Source: Euperipatoides rowelli (Eukaryota > Onychophora > Udeonychophora > Euonychophora > Peripatopsidae). Taken from it: 12,307 nucleotides of DNA. Where the stretch lies: the NCBI GenBank assembly GCA_003024985.2, contig PXIH01S0044440.1; one strand, 5' to 3'. This document shows, in pieces, positions 1-7,498 of this stretch (its first letter is position 1; every line of letters begins with the position of its first letter). The notes under the pieces are model-generated. The model did not search any database, was not told the DNA's origin, and saw nothing but the letters and a program-made list of their open reading frames with translations. The translations under genes were made by a program, and so were the position numbers.

Positions 1-97
1 TTGTCAGATACCAGTATAGTATCTGAGTGCATAATTGTCAGATACCAGTATAGTATCTTAGTGCATAATTAAATTGCCAGATACCAGTATAGTATCT
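1..97. repeat. Tandem repeat, about 34-bp unit with internal hairpin, cut by window edge
   Basis: Three units are visible, starting at 1, 35 and 74. The first two are 34 bp and differ at one base. The third follows a 5-bp spacer and diverges after 97. Each unit holds the inverted pair AGATAC/GTATCT separated by the 7 bases CAGTATA (6-11 with 19-24 in the first unit), so each can fold into a 6-bp-stem hairpin. The hairpin core is identical in all three copies, while the linkers vary. The array probably continues to the left. It may be a small satellite or the subterminal repeats of a transposon; the sequence does not decide. Confidence 0.85.
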
Positions 98-1079
98 TCT
101 AAACTGTATAATTTAGGAATGAGTTGTGTAAATGTTTTTAATCTACCAGATAGACATTTTTAAATTTCACAGCCTTGTTTAAGTTTAAAAATCTTCCAAG
201 TTATAACACAATAAAATAATTAAATTGTCTAATTTTCTAAATTTCTGTATTTTAGAGCACACTTGAAACTTTGAAATGGTATAACAATTCAAATAAAATC
301 CTTTCTTTGGTGGAAATTTGTTACCTGTATGTTAAAATTGGTGAAAAACTGACCTGTTTTCAATAATCTCTAATCATTTTAATATTAGATTTTTGGCATG
401 AATTTGATGGAATAAAAGGAAAGTTAGTTGAGAAATCAGCCAATGATTCATGAATTTCAGCATATCATGCAGAAAGTTTTTATTAATTTAAAAAAAAAAT
501 CACAAAAAAAAGCTTGTTATACGATCTGCATGCTATAGTTTGATCCTTCAAGCTTCACAGACCAATCATTGCAGATCAGTTCACTAGCGCTAAATGGTAT
601 TTTTTTTTATTTTCAGTTGGCAGGTTTTATAAAAACAACTTGAAACAAACACAAGTAGGATGAAAATAAGATTTTGAACAGTTTTTGTGTTTTTATTTTC
701 ATAAAAAAATATATTCTCTACGAATGTTTAAAATCTTAATAAAAACATTTAAATATCGATTTGGCTATAGGCTACAACAAACTTCTTTCGGAAAACATTA
801 AACACGCAATTATTTGGGGACACTTCCGAATAGTGAAATGTTTGAAAATTTTCACTCTATCGGGTAAAAGCTCCAGCCAAATTTTGAAAATTGTCTGAAT
901 ATAAGCGCACTCTTTTGACCGCGTGTTTACGTGTATATAAATTTGTAAACAATACATTTTTAATCATTCAAACGTTCAAAGGACATTTTTTTAAAAAACA
1001 ATGAACAAAATATTAATAGCTATAAATATAATATAGGCTATATATACTCATTGGAATAGCGTGTTCCTAAGCCAGTAAC
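98..1079. other. AT-rich non-coding stretch, no gene seen
   Basis: I see no convincing exon, RNA gene or bounded mobile element here. The stretch is dominated by A/T runs. From about 780 to 930 it is locally richer in CpG (about eight CpGs), unlike the surrounding DNA. A 61-codon open frame on the minus strand overlaps that patch, but it has no recognisable motif and is treated as chance. Two copies of TAGGCTA occur, at 768-774 and 1034-1040. Confidence 0.6.
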
Positions 1080-1094
1080 AGCGCCATCTAGTGG
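1080..1094 (-). promoter_or_regulatory. CTCF-type binding motif
   Basis: Read on the minus strand the bases are CCACTAGATGGCGCT, which fits the degenerate bilaterian CTCF core CCASYAGRKGGCRSY at all 15 positions. CTCF is an eleven-zinc-finger protein that sets chromatin loop boundaries and insulation in bilaterians. The match is striking in such AT-rich DNA and sits beside a small CpG-richer patch. Related words also occur inside dispersed repeats in many animals, so occupancy is not shown. The motif match is directly seen; function is inferred. Confidence 0.55.
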
Positions 1095-1539
1095 GCTTAT
1101 TCAAAAAAAAATTTCTTTTCTTTTAGATCACTGTGATATAAAATATATAAAAAAAGGTTTAACGAGTTTAAAAGATCGGCATGGGAACTATTTTTAGTAA
1201 CTTTAAGCGGTGTTTTCTCTTACATAAAAAGGGGCTTAAACAAAAAAAATGGTTGGATGCCCGTGTTACGCGCTTATTCGCTAGTTAGCTATAATATAAA
1301 GTTGTTGATTTTTTTTAAAAAAAAAATTATTAGCAAAAATTGATCACAAATAGAATTCTGAAAGCATGGAATCATTTCTAACATTCAATAGATAATTCTG
1401 GTTCTAGGCTATATGAAGGCTACAGTAAATAATTTTAAGAATTTCCTCGACAACTATTGAAAAACAATTTTTTTCCCCTTTTGTGTGTGTGGTTATACCA
1501 TATTTAATCAAATGATTGTAATGAAAATGTCCTAATCAC
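1095..1539. other. Non-coding stretch with CpG-richer patch
   Basis: No gene is recognisable. Positions about 1156-1285 carry scattered CpGs, including ACGCGC and TTCGCTAG near 1267-1283, unlike the surrounding AT-rich DNA. A weak inverted similarity between GGAATAGCG (about 1062) and CGCTTATTCG (about 1272) suggested a MITE, but the arms align poorly and I found no flanking duplication. The region could be an old promoter or repeat fragment. Confidence 0.45.
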
Positions 1540-1547
1540 CTTAATAC
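1540..1547 (+). repeat. Left target-site duplication of hAT MITE
   Basis: CTTAATAC lies directly before the left terminus CAGTG and is repeated exactly at 1966-1973, directly after the right terminus. Eight base pairs is the standard duplication length made by hAT transposases. Confidence 0.93.
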
Positions 1548-1587
1548 CAGTGTTCCCAACTCTTGTTCCCCAAAAGTCTCTAAATTC

Positions 1588-1610
1588 AAAACCAAAAGTC
1601 GCTAGGAAGT
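1588..1610 (+). repeat. Subterminal direct repeat, copy 1
   Basis: This 23-bp word ends in AAAAGTCGCTAGGAAGT and is repeated without change at 1702-1724 inside the same MITE. A degenerate third version (CCAAAAGTCGATAAAG) lies near 1739. Repeated GTCGCT cores near the ends suggest transposase recognition sites. Confidence 0.85.
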
Positions 1611-1701
1611 CACTAAAAAGTTAATAAATGAAATTTTTCATGGTTTTGGCCATGAGTCTTCCTCATGTTTTTAAATTAATTATGACAGAAAAATACAATT
1701 G

Positions 1702-1724
1702 AAAACCAAAAGTCGCTAGGAAGT
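1702..1724 (+). repeat. Subterminal direct repeat, copy 2
   Basis: An exact copy of the 23-bp word at 1588-1610, 114 bp downstream. After it the two copies begin to differ (CACTAAAAAG against CTCTAAATAC), so they are related but diverging beyond the exact block. Confidence 0.85.
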
Positions 1725-1965
1725 CTCTAAATACAAAGCCAAAAGTCGATAAAGTTTGTTAATACATAAAACTTTTAATAAAATTTTGATAGAAATAATA
1801 CGTAATTTTAAAAAAATTAAATAAAAACTCCGAGATATTTTTGTCGTCGTATACTTCATAAAAAACGCTATAGAAAGTCGCTAGTCGCTTTTCTAAAAAA
1901 TTTGTCGCAGAACAATGACCAAATACGCTAGATTTAACGACTTGTCGCTAAAGTTGACAACACTG

Positions 1966-1973
1966 CTTAATAC
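1966..1973 (+). repeat. Right target-site duplication of hAT MITE
   Basis: CTTAATAC directly follows the terminal CACTG and matches 1540-1547 at all eight bases. It fixes the right boundary of the element. Confidence 0.93.
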
Positions 1974-4291
1974 TACATTATGGTGTTATTATCAGTGTAA
2001 ATAATGGTCATTATCATTAATCTTACTGTCTTCTGCTCAAATCATTATTTTATCCTTGAAAATTATTTACGTATGCATAAAACACACGCAAACAAACAAT
2101 CTTACTTTAGAAAGTTTATTTACAGTCCAGTTTACAATGATTGCCACCATTAAGTTAGAAGATAAAAATGTCTGGATTGAAAACATATGTGATTGCCCCC
2201 AATTTTTTTTTTTTTAATTAAGGATAATTGTATCAATCCACTTTGTAGAAACAGTTTTGCACATGTCTAAAGCAAAGGTTTTAGGGACTAAGAAAACAAT
2301 CAGAAATAATTAAATAATCCACTATCATACATTGGTGGGTTATTAAAGTGATCATTAATTAGCTTAAAATCTGATTTACAATAATAAACAAAGATTATTT
2401 ACTATTGCATTTGATGGTTCCAAAAATTTAGTCTTATCGAAATACCACTTTTGTACAATGGATTAATAATAGGCTACAACCTGAAAGTAGATCTGGAATT
2501 TTACAATAAAATCTAAAAATGTTGAAATGGAACCATGATGTCTGTTCTCAGAGACCATCTGGCACAAAAGACTTTTATTCACGTTATAAAAATTTAGCCC
2601 AAAAGAAAGAGAATAATATTTATTACCGTAAATCTATGTTGCCAATCTACGAGGTAATTTGTTAAATAACCAAGTCGTTAACAAACTCTTATTAAAAAAT
2701 ATTAATCTAAAAGATTGCAAATTTAATATGCTATCATATTCCACTTTTGTTTTTTAATTAAGTTAAATTTGAAATTTATTCTTAACAAGATTGATGACTT
2801 TAAAATAAATACCTTATTTTCTGATAAATTTTATACTTAGGCTATACCATTAAAAAATATATTTCTCCACTTTTTGCTATAAAAAAGAAAGTAATCCAGC
2901 AGTCATACACATTTTAATTTAGTTCCTTAATACAGTATTTAACTTTTTTTTTATGGGAATTGTACCCTCAAATATGAATTTATTAATCAAAAATCATAAT
3001 TATTTACCAAATTGAATATTATAGTGAATAATAGTGAAACATCTATACAAACTCCAGAGATATAAACATCTTAATTATTTAAAAGTTATAGATTATAATT
3101 ATTTACGGTACAACATATAATATCATGAAATCATTAAATGTACCAGTATTAAATTTTTCATTATAAAAGTCCAAATTCTTCATAATATTAAAAATTTTAA
3201 ATCCCTAATGAAAAATATGAAGGAAGAAATAAAATAAAATCAATTGACAATAAGACATGGTTTTAACAATCCAGTATTGAGTATTCCAGGAAGCAAAATT
3301 GAAAATGGAGAATCCTCATTGATGAAAATCCATATCAAATTACTACCATAAACCAATGCTCGACGTAAATACCAAACGTAACCAAACTTGAAAAATATGA
3401 ATAATCCAAAGAGAAAGTTATAATTAANGTCATGTTCAAATAGATTTTCTTCAAACATTGAAACTTTAAATTCAGACATTCAGGTTTAAGTAGAACTGAC
3501 CTTTTGGTGCGAAAATGATAAATCTTCATAAGCCTAGCTACGGGAAAAATAACGTACAAAGCCTCAAAAAAAAAAAAAACTCCAAGACGAAACAAATTTA
3601 AGAAATTCTTCCATTAAGAACCAAATAATAAATTATTTCCACATGAAATCATTTGGCTGATGAAATTAAAACAAACACTAACTTCCATTAGAAGCGTCAA
3701 CAATTGGAATCTCTTTTTATATAACTGAATGAAGAAAAATGGCTACCATGTAAACTTACATGAAACTCAACAAAATTCCATTCCTTATAAAGTTTAGAGA
3801 AATAATCCAGAATTACCCAAAAATAAGTCATAGTATAACAAGTACGGTACCATCATATGCCAAGACAATCCAAAAACTTCACAGGAAATAAAGAAAAACA
3901 TTGGAGCTAACACAATAGGCTACATAACTTAAGTGACGGCGTGCGCAAGCGAGGTCCATGTTTTTTTAGTATTTAACATTTTATCACAATTGTTGCCATA
4001 AATCAGGTTAGCAATAACATTGTCATTTAGCCTAACTATTTTTTTAAAAAAAAAAACAAACCCTGACTCAGCACGATTTACTTAACCAGGTGACACAATA
4101 ATATTTTCTTGATTTGCCTGATAATTTGATAATTAATGAATAAGATTTTAACATTAGACTAAGCTTAATCATTTTTTTTGTTATTTAAAATATTTGTTTT
4201 ATTCTGGTTGGTTTTGGTATGTTGAGTCTCAAGGTGTGCTTTTAATCTAGGACCATGTGATCATCATAGAAAATCTGGATAGAGGAGGGGT

Positions 4292-4311
4292 GGGAGGCAG
4301 TTACGCCTCCC
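4292..4311. repeat. GC-rich hairpin
   Basis: GGGAGGC and GCCTCCC form a perfect 7-bp stem with the 6-base loop AGTTAC. It lies in a purine-rich to pyrimidine-rich switch (GAGGAGGGG before it, CCCTTCCTTCC after it). It is unusual against the AT-rich background, but no Rho-type or other function can be assigned in a eukaryote. Confidence 0.7.
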
Positions 4312-4454
4312 CCTTCCTTCCAGGATAAACAGTGACAGCTTTTGTTTAATGGAACTTCATCCAAAAAAATATTAAAAAAACTTGCTGACATTACATTTTA
4401 AATGTAGAAATGTTGGGATTTTTAGTGATTGCATAAATAAAAACCTGATTATAT

Positions 4455-4467
4455 CCCCCCCCCCCCC
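4455..4467 (+). repeat. Homopolymer C13
   Basis: Thirteen consecutive C residues follow ATAT, and a further CCC lies 3 bases after the run. Such runs are unstable, and their length is uncertain in draft sequence. Confidence 0.85.
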
Positions 4468-4535
4468 TTCCCACAATATGTTTTGGAAATTTTTGAATTT
4501 GGAAAAAAAAAAACATATAGCCTAAACCCAAGAAT

Positions 4536-4541
4536 TTATAG
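4536..4541 (+). repeat. Left flanking duplication (TTATAG) of hAT-like element
   Basis: TTATAG abuts the left terminus CAGGCCA and recurs at 7493-7498 directly after the right terminus TGGCCTG. Only six bases match. Extending to eight gives ATTTATAG against TTATAGTA, so either the duplication is 6 bp or an 8-bp one has decayed. Confidence 0.65.
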
Positions 4542-4705
4542 CAGGCCACCCAGACCACCTACTTTTTTTAATTTCTCCCACTTTTCTATACTTTTTGTGT
4601 ATTTCTCCTACTTTTTTTTTTAATTGTTCCTAAATTGGTCTTGTAATATTCATTCTGATTCTTTAAAATAAATAATGTGTACCGTACAATGACATAGAAT
4701 AATTT

Positions 4706-4737
4706 ATTGTGCTGTATAAAATAAACATTGTGCTGTA
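4706..4737 (+). repeat. Short direct repeat in transposon 5' region
   Basis: ATTGTGCTGTA occurs at 4706-4716 and again at 4727-4737, two helical turns apart (21 bp), within the non-coding left part of the hAT-like element. It could be a protein-binding repeat or chance. Confidence 0.5.
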
Positions 4738-5259
4738 GTTTACTTGTTAGTGTTTGTATTTTTATGTTATACCATTTTAATTGACTTTTGTATATTAATT
4801 ACAGGGTCTTTGTTAAAGCAATAATACGGCAGTAGTTTTCATGTTCACAGGTATCAGTTTTGAATTTTAAAAAGCAAGCTTTATGAAAAATGTCTAATTA
4901 CAAGGCAAAAAGTTCTGCAAAGATTCAACGTTGACAACTTTAGGCGACAATGCATAAATTGGAACAATGGTGTTATGTCATCTGATTTATCGGTGTATGA
5001 AGCAATTTGTATTTTATGTAAAGCAAACATTTTTGTTGCAACTACTGGAAAAGATCAATTACTGGAACAAGACCGAGCCTAAAAACATGCTGCTATAGCC
5101 AGGGTACTTTTTTTTTTAAATTGTGTTAATTCCCAGTTCAGCTGGTGATGATGCATTGCGTATCTCTGTGGGTTCTTCAGGTGCTTCCAATAAACAACAA
5201 CTTGATGTTGATTATTTATTATGCGAGTCATATTCAAACTAAAGTTTTAAAGCTGAAGC

Positions 5260-5294
5260 AATAGAGAATGACCCAGAATGTGCCAGTTGATGAA
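5260..5294 (+). repeat. 35-bp internal duplication, copy 1 (apparently displaced)
   Basis: These 35 bases, including CCCAGAATGTGCCAGTTGAT, are identical to 6616-6650. Here the piece lies in the linker between the zinc finger and the DETTT catalytic block, where nothing in the protein family calls for it. Both copies share an in-frame TAG followed by RMTQNVPVDE. Similarity ends abruptly on the left and nearly so on the right (GATTG follows here; GATTG follows 10 bases later at the other copy). Confidence 0.9.
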
Positions 5295-6615
5295 GATTGC
5301 AGAACCAAACTATTCATATGCATTAGGTGAAACATTATCGAAACCATTCAAAAACAAATTTTTCACCTATATCGCAAGATGTCATTGAAGAGAATACAAG
5401 TTTCATATGTAATATTAGAAGTTCTGGGACCGTACATTCACAATCAGATGTTGCAGGATGGGAAGTCATCTTTGATAAGCTACACACTTGATTACGATGA
5501 GACCACAACAAGTCAGCTGGGAAAAAAACAATTGGGTTTTCATTTTCATATTTGATCTAAAACAAAGAATGAAGTTGCTGATCAATTTAATAATGTCGAA
5601 ATGATTGGGCATGCAGACGACAACAAAATTAGTAAATTATTGGTTGAACACTCTGCAGGAGAATAATGGTCTTCAATGCTGGCATTATCGGCCAATGATC
5701 CAAATGTAAACAATAAAATTTGTCGACAAGTCCCAGAAACAATTGTAAAATAATAGCCTACATCACTACTAGGACTTTTGGACATATGGTCATTCAACCT
5801 GCAAGTTATACACAATGCTTATGGGAAAGGATTAGAAAAACTCAGTGATGAAGAATTTGCTATTGATATATATTAATGGTTTAAATTATCTGCTGCATGC
5901 CGTGAGGACTTTGCTAATCTTCAAATGCAACTTGGTTGCATAATGTATTTCAAAAGCATGTAGGTGGATGACACAAATTGCCATCCTGGGACACTTAAAG
6001 TCACAGGGTAACCAATTTCTGAGTACTTCATCAAATTCCTACCCAAAGCATAGCCCAATTTTTGTAAAGATAATGTCCGATAATGAAGAATAATAAAAGT
6101 TATAAAGGATAAAATAATGAGCCGAATTAAAAATTTTTCTAAGATTTCACTAACATTCAATAACTTATGGTTTTTCCAACTGAAGTGCCTTTAGTACATT
6201 TGTTACACCACCGGCCATCCGAAGTAATGAAGTCATTTATGATGTGATTTGTTAAACTTGATATGGATAAACAACGGAAAAATATAGAACCTGTTCAATA
6301 ACATCTGGTCGAAAATCAGCGACCTTTGGAAAAGATTGAGATTGGAGAACCAACCATGGTCATAGTTGCAGGCTTGCAGCCATGTCTTTTTAAGCACAAA
6401 AAAAAAAACAGTTTCTTCTAACCGTCAGATCTTTTTCACAACTGGTACTGCTTACCTGCTAAGACAGATTCCATTCAGCAACCAACTACTTGACCGTCTG
6501 GGATGCTTACATCCTGAAATGAAGAAAGATAAAAATGGCATATCTGCCATCACAATAATTGCTAAAAAGTTCAAACACATTATTGCCATTGAGGATATTG
6601 TGAAAATGACTACTG

Positions 6616-6650
6616 AATAGAGAATGACCCAGAATGTGCCAGTTGATGAA
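6616..6650 (+). repeat. 35-bp internal duplication, copy 2 (native position)
   Basis: Identical to 5260-5294. Here it directly continues the C-terminal region of the transposase, after the frame ending IVKMTTE. By recollection of the family, a Trp-Arg pair is expected at this point, so the TAG stop may be a decayed TGG. That makes this the likely original copy. Confidence 0.85.
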
Positions 6651-6826
6651 TGTTCCTAAGGATTGGTTATGAGATGATAAATATATGAATGATGGCAAAA
6701 TAGTACACACGTGTAGACTATTATCGGAGAGAATTATAACAAGAAAAATGTCTTATTGGAGAAGAGCAATTTACCATTCTACAGAAACTTGTGAAATCAG
6801 CTCTTTGCTTACCTCATGGAAACAGT

Positions 6827-6845
6827 GAGGAAGAGAGAGAGAGGG
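6827..6845 (+). repeat. GA-rich microsatellite-like run at transposase frameshift
   Basis: This run of GA dinucleotides sits exactly where the C-terminal landmark passes from the frame reading LPHGNSEEER to the frame reading RGISIN. Replication slippage in the run is a simple explanation for the shift. The other frame again matches for NKRM at 6851-6862, which points to more than one indel around here. Confidence 0.6.
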
Positions 6846-7386
6846 ATTTCAATAAACGCATGTTGCAGGGATAAAAAAAGTAATAGAAGTGTACTGAATA
6901 GCATTACAGCAGTGAAAGATACCGTAAAAATGAATGGAGTTCTTTTGCACCCAATTTCCATCACAAAAGATTTTCTAATTACTGTGAGGCAAGCACATAA
7001 GATATACAAAGAGCAGCAGCTGACTACAAAGGATGAAGAAGTTAAAGTAAGGGTTGTAAAATGAGATTACTGCTACCGGTACTACAAGAGATACCAATAA
7101 ACTCAAAGCTGCTATAAAAAGTGCAAACCGAACAGAAGCTGCAATGGTTCATTCCATAATTGCAACAGTCAAAGAAGAAATCGAGGCAACTTAAAATGAG
7201 CTGAATCTTCTGTGAAAAATGATGTTGGAAATAGAAATCTTAAAGGCGTGTTCGCAAGAACCAGTGTCAAAAAACACAAAGAGTAAGCTTGAATGTTAAA
7301 AATTAATTTGTTTTTTATCGCATTGTATCATAAATCATTGAGATTAAAATTATACATAATTTTTAAAAACTAAAACTTCCGATATA

Positions 7387-7392
7387 AATAAA
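7387..7392 (+). terminator. Candidate polyadenylation signal of the transposase
   Basis: AATAAA lies about 100 bp after the presumed transposase stop codon and about 100 bp before the right end of the element. The position suits a transposon-encoded transcript, but the hexamer is frequent in AT-rich DNA. Confidence 0.4.
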
Positions 7393-7492
7393 TATTCTGA
7401 TTTCTCTTACTTTTCTGGTTAAAAATAACTCCTACTTTCATAGGGAAAACATATTACTTTTCCATTTTTAAAAAATTGGAGCGAATGGCCTG

Positions 7493-7498
7493 TTATAG
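7493..7498 (+). repeat. Right flanking duplication (TTATAG) of hAT-like element
   Basis: TTATAG directly follows the terminal TGGCCTG and matches 4536-4541. Together with the inverted CAGGCCA it sets the right boundary of the element. Confidence 0.65.

Larger units (their letters stand above)
1548..1965. mobile_element. Complete 418-bp non-autonomous hAT transposon (MITE)
   Basis: The left end reads CAGTGTTCCCAACT and the reverse complement of the right end reads CAGTGTTGTCAACT. These are inverted termini with 12 of 14 bases matching and the CAGTG start typical of hAT elements. The perfect 8-bp duplication CTTAATAC flanks both ends. There is no coding capacity. The interior is rich in the subterminal word GTCGCT/GTCGC (near 1599, 1713, 1877, 1883, 1903 and 1945), as expected of transposase-binding repeats, and holds a 23-bp direct repeat. 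A hairpin CATGG/CCATG lies at 1639-1654. The termini differ from those of the larger element at 4542-7492, so that transposase probably did not mobilise this copy. The perfect TSD argues for a relatively recent insertion. Confidence 0.93.
1974..4535. other. Long AT-rich non-coding stretch, no gene recognised
   Basis: I see no gene in these 2.5 kb. Two overlapping short open frames on the minus strand (about 3240-3595, one containing the N at 3428) translate to aromatic-rich, low-complexity peptides typical of AT-rich non-coding DNA. Small features are a CpG cluster at 3933-3957 (four CpGs in 25 bp), a perfect inverted pair CATGTAA/TTACATG at 3747-3762, a GC-rich hairpin at 4292-4311, a C13 run at 4455-4467 and a 9-bp inverted repeat (ATATGTTTT/AAAACATAT) at 4476-4518. 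On the minus strand, TAAATAAAC near 2116-2124 contains an AATAAA hexamer, but no upstream coding region supports a gene end. Confidence 0.55.
4890..7286 (+). pseudogene. hAT-family transposase pseudogene
   Basis: A transposase cuts and re-inserts its own element in the nucleus. Landmarks appear in family order across different frames. A presumed start at 4890 (MSNYKAKSSAKIQR) hits a stop at 4932. A zinc finger has Cys-x2-Cys at 5008/5017 and His at 5086, with Gln (CAA, 5068) where the first His is expected. DETTT with the first catalytic Asp is at 5496. NDPNVN at 5694 stands where the family has DGPNVN. At 5787-5819 the expected Cys-x2-His reads SFNLQ before VIHNA. FKLSAACREDF is at 5880, the RW motif at 5962 after a frameshift, EYFIKFLP at 6021 and EVPLVHLLH at 6182. 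The HPEMKK region lies in the open frame 6366-6620, LPHGNSEEER at 6809, RGISIN and AVKD at 6840-6920, and a stop at 7284. The family match rests on recognised motifs, not a search. At about 800 codons it is near full length. Confidence 0.85.
4542..7492 (+). mobile_element. Decayed full-length hAT-like DNA transposon, about 2.95 kb
   Basis: The ends are the perfect inverted pair CAGGCCA (4542-4548) and TGGCCTG (7486-7492), flanked by direct repeats TTATAG. Inside lies a + strand transposase pseudogene with hAT landmarks in order. About 350 bp precede its presumed start and about 200 bp follow its presumed stop. Subterminal words repeat in direct orientation at both ends. ATTTCTCCCACTTTTCT (4571-4587) matches 7400-7416 at 15 of 17 bases, and CTCCTACTTT occurs at 4605-4614 and 7429-7438. 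A poly(A) signal hexamer lies at 7387. The whole coding frame is riddled with stops and frameshifts, so this copy cannot encode its own transposase. The terminal repeats are short (7 bp); the boundaries rest on TIR, duplication and coding position together. Confidence 0.75.

Noticed and set aside
772-957. 61-codon open frame on the minus strand in the CpG-richer patch
   Set aside because: It is short, shows no recognisable domain or splice context, and is of a length expected by chance.
1060-1290. Possible second MITE around the CTCF motif with GGAATAGCG/CGCTTATTCG ends
   Set aside because: The arms match only with gaps, and no flanking duplication was found.
3240-3595. Two overlapping minus-strand open frames rich in Phe, Tyr, Leu and Ile
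   Set aside because: They lie in different frames, have low complexity typical of translated AT-rich DNA, show no motif, and one crosses an N.
5582-7009. Several minus-strand open frames across the transposase region
   Set aside because: They are antisense shadows of the + strand transposase pseudogene. The recognised motifs are all on the + strand.
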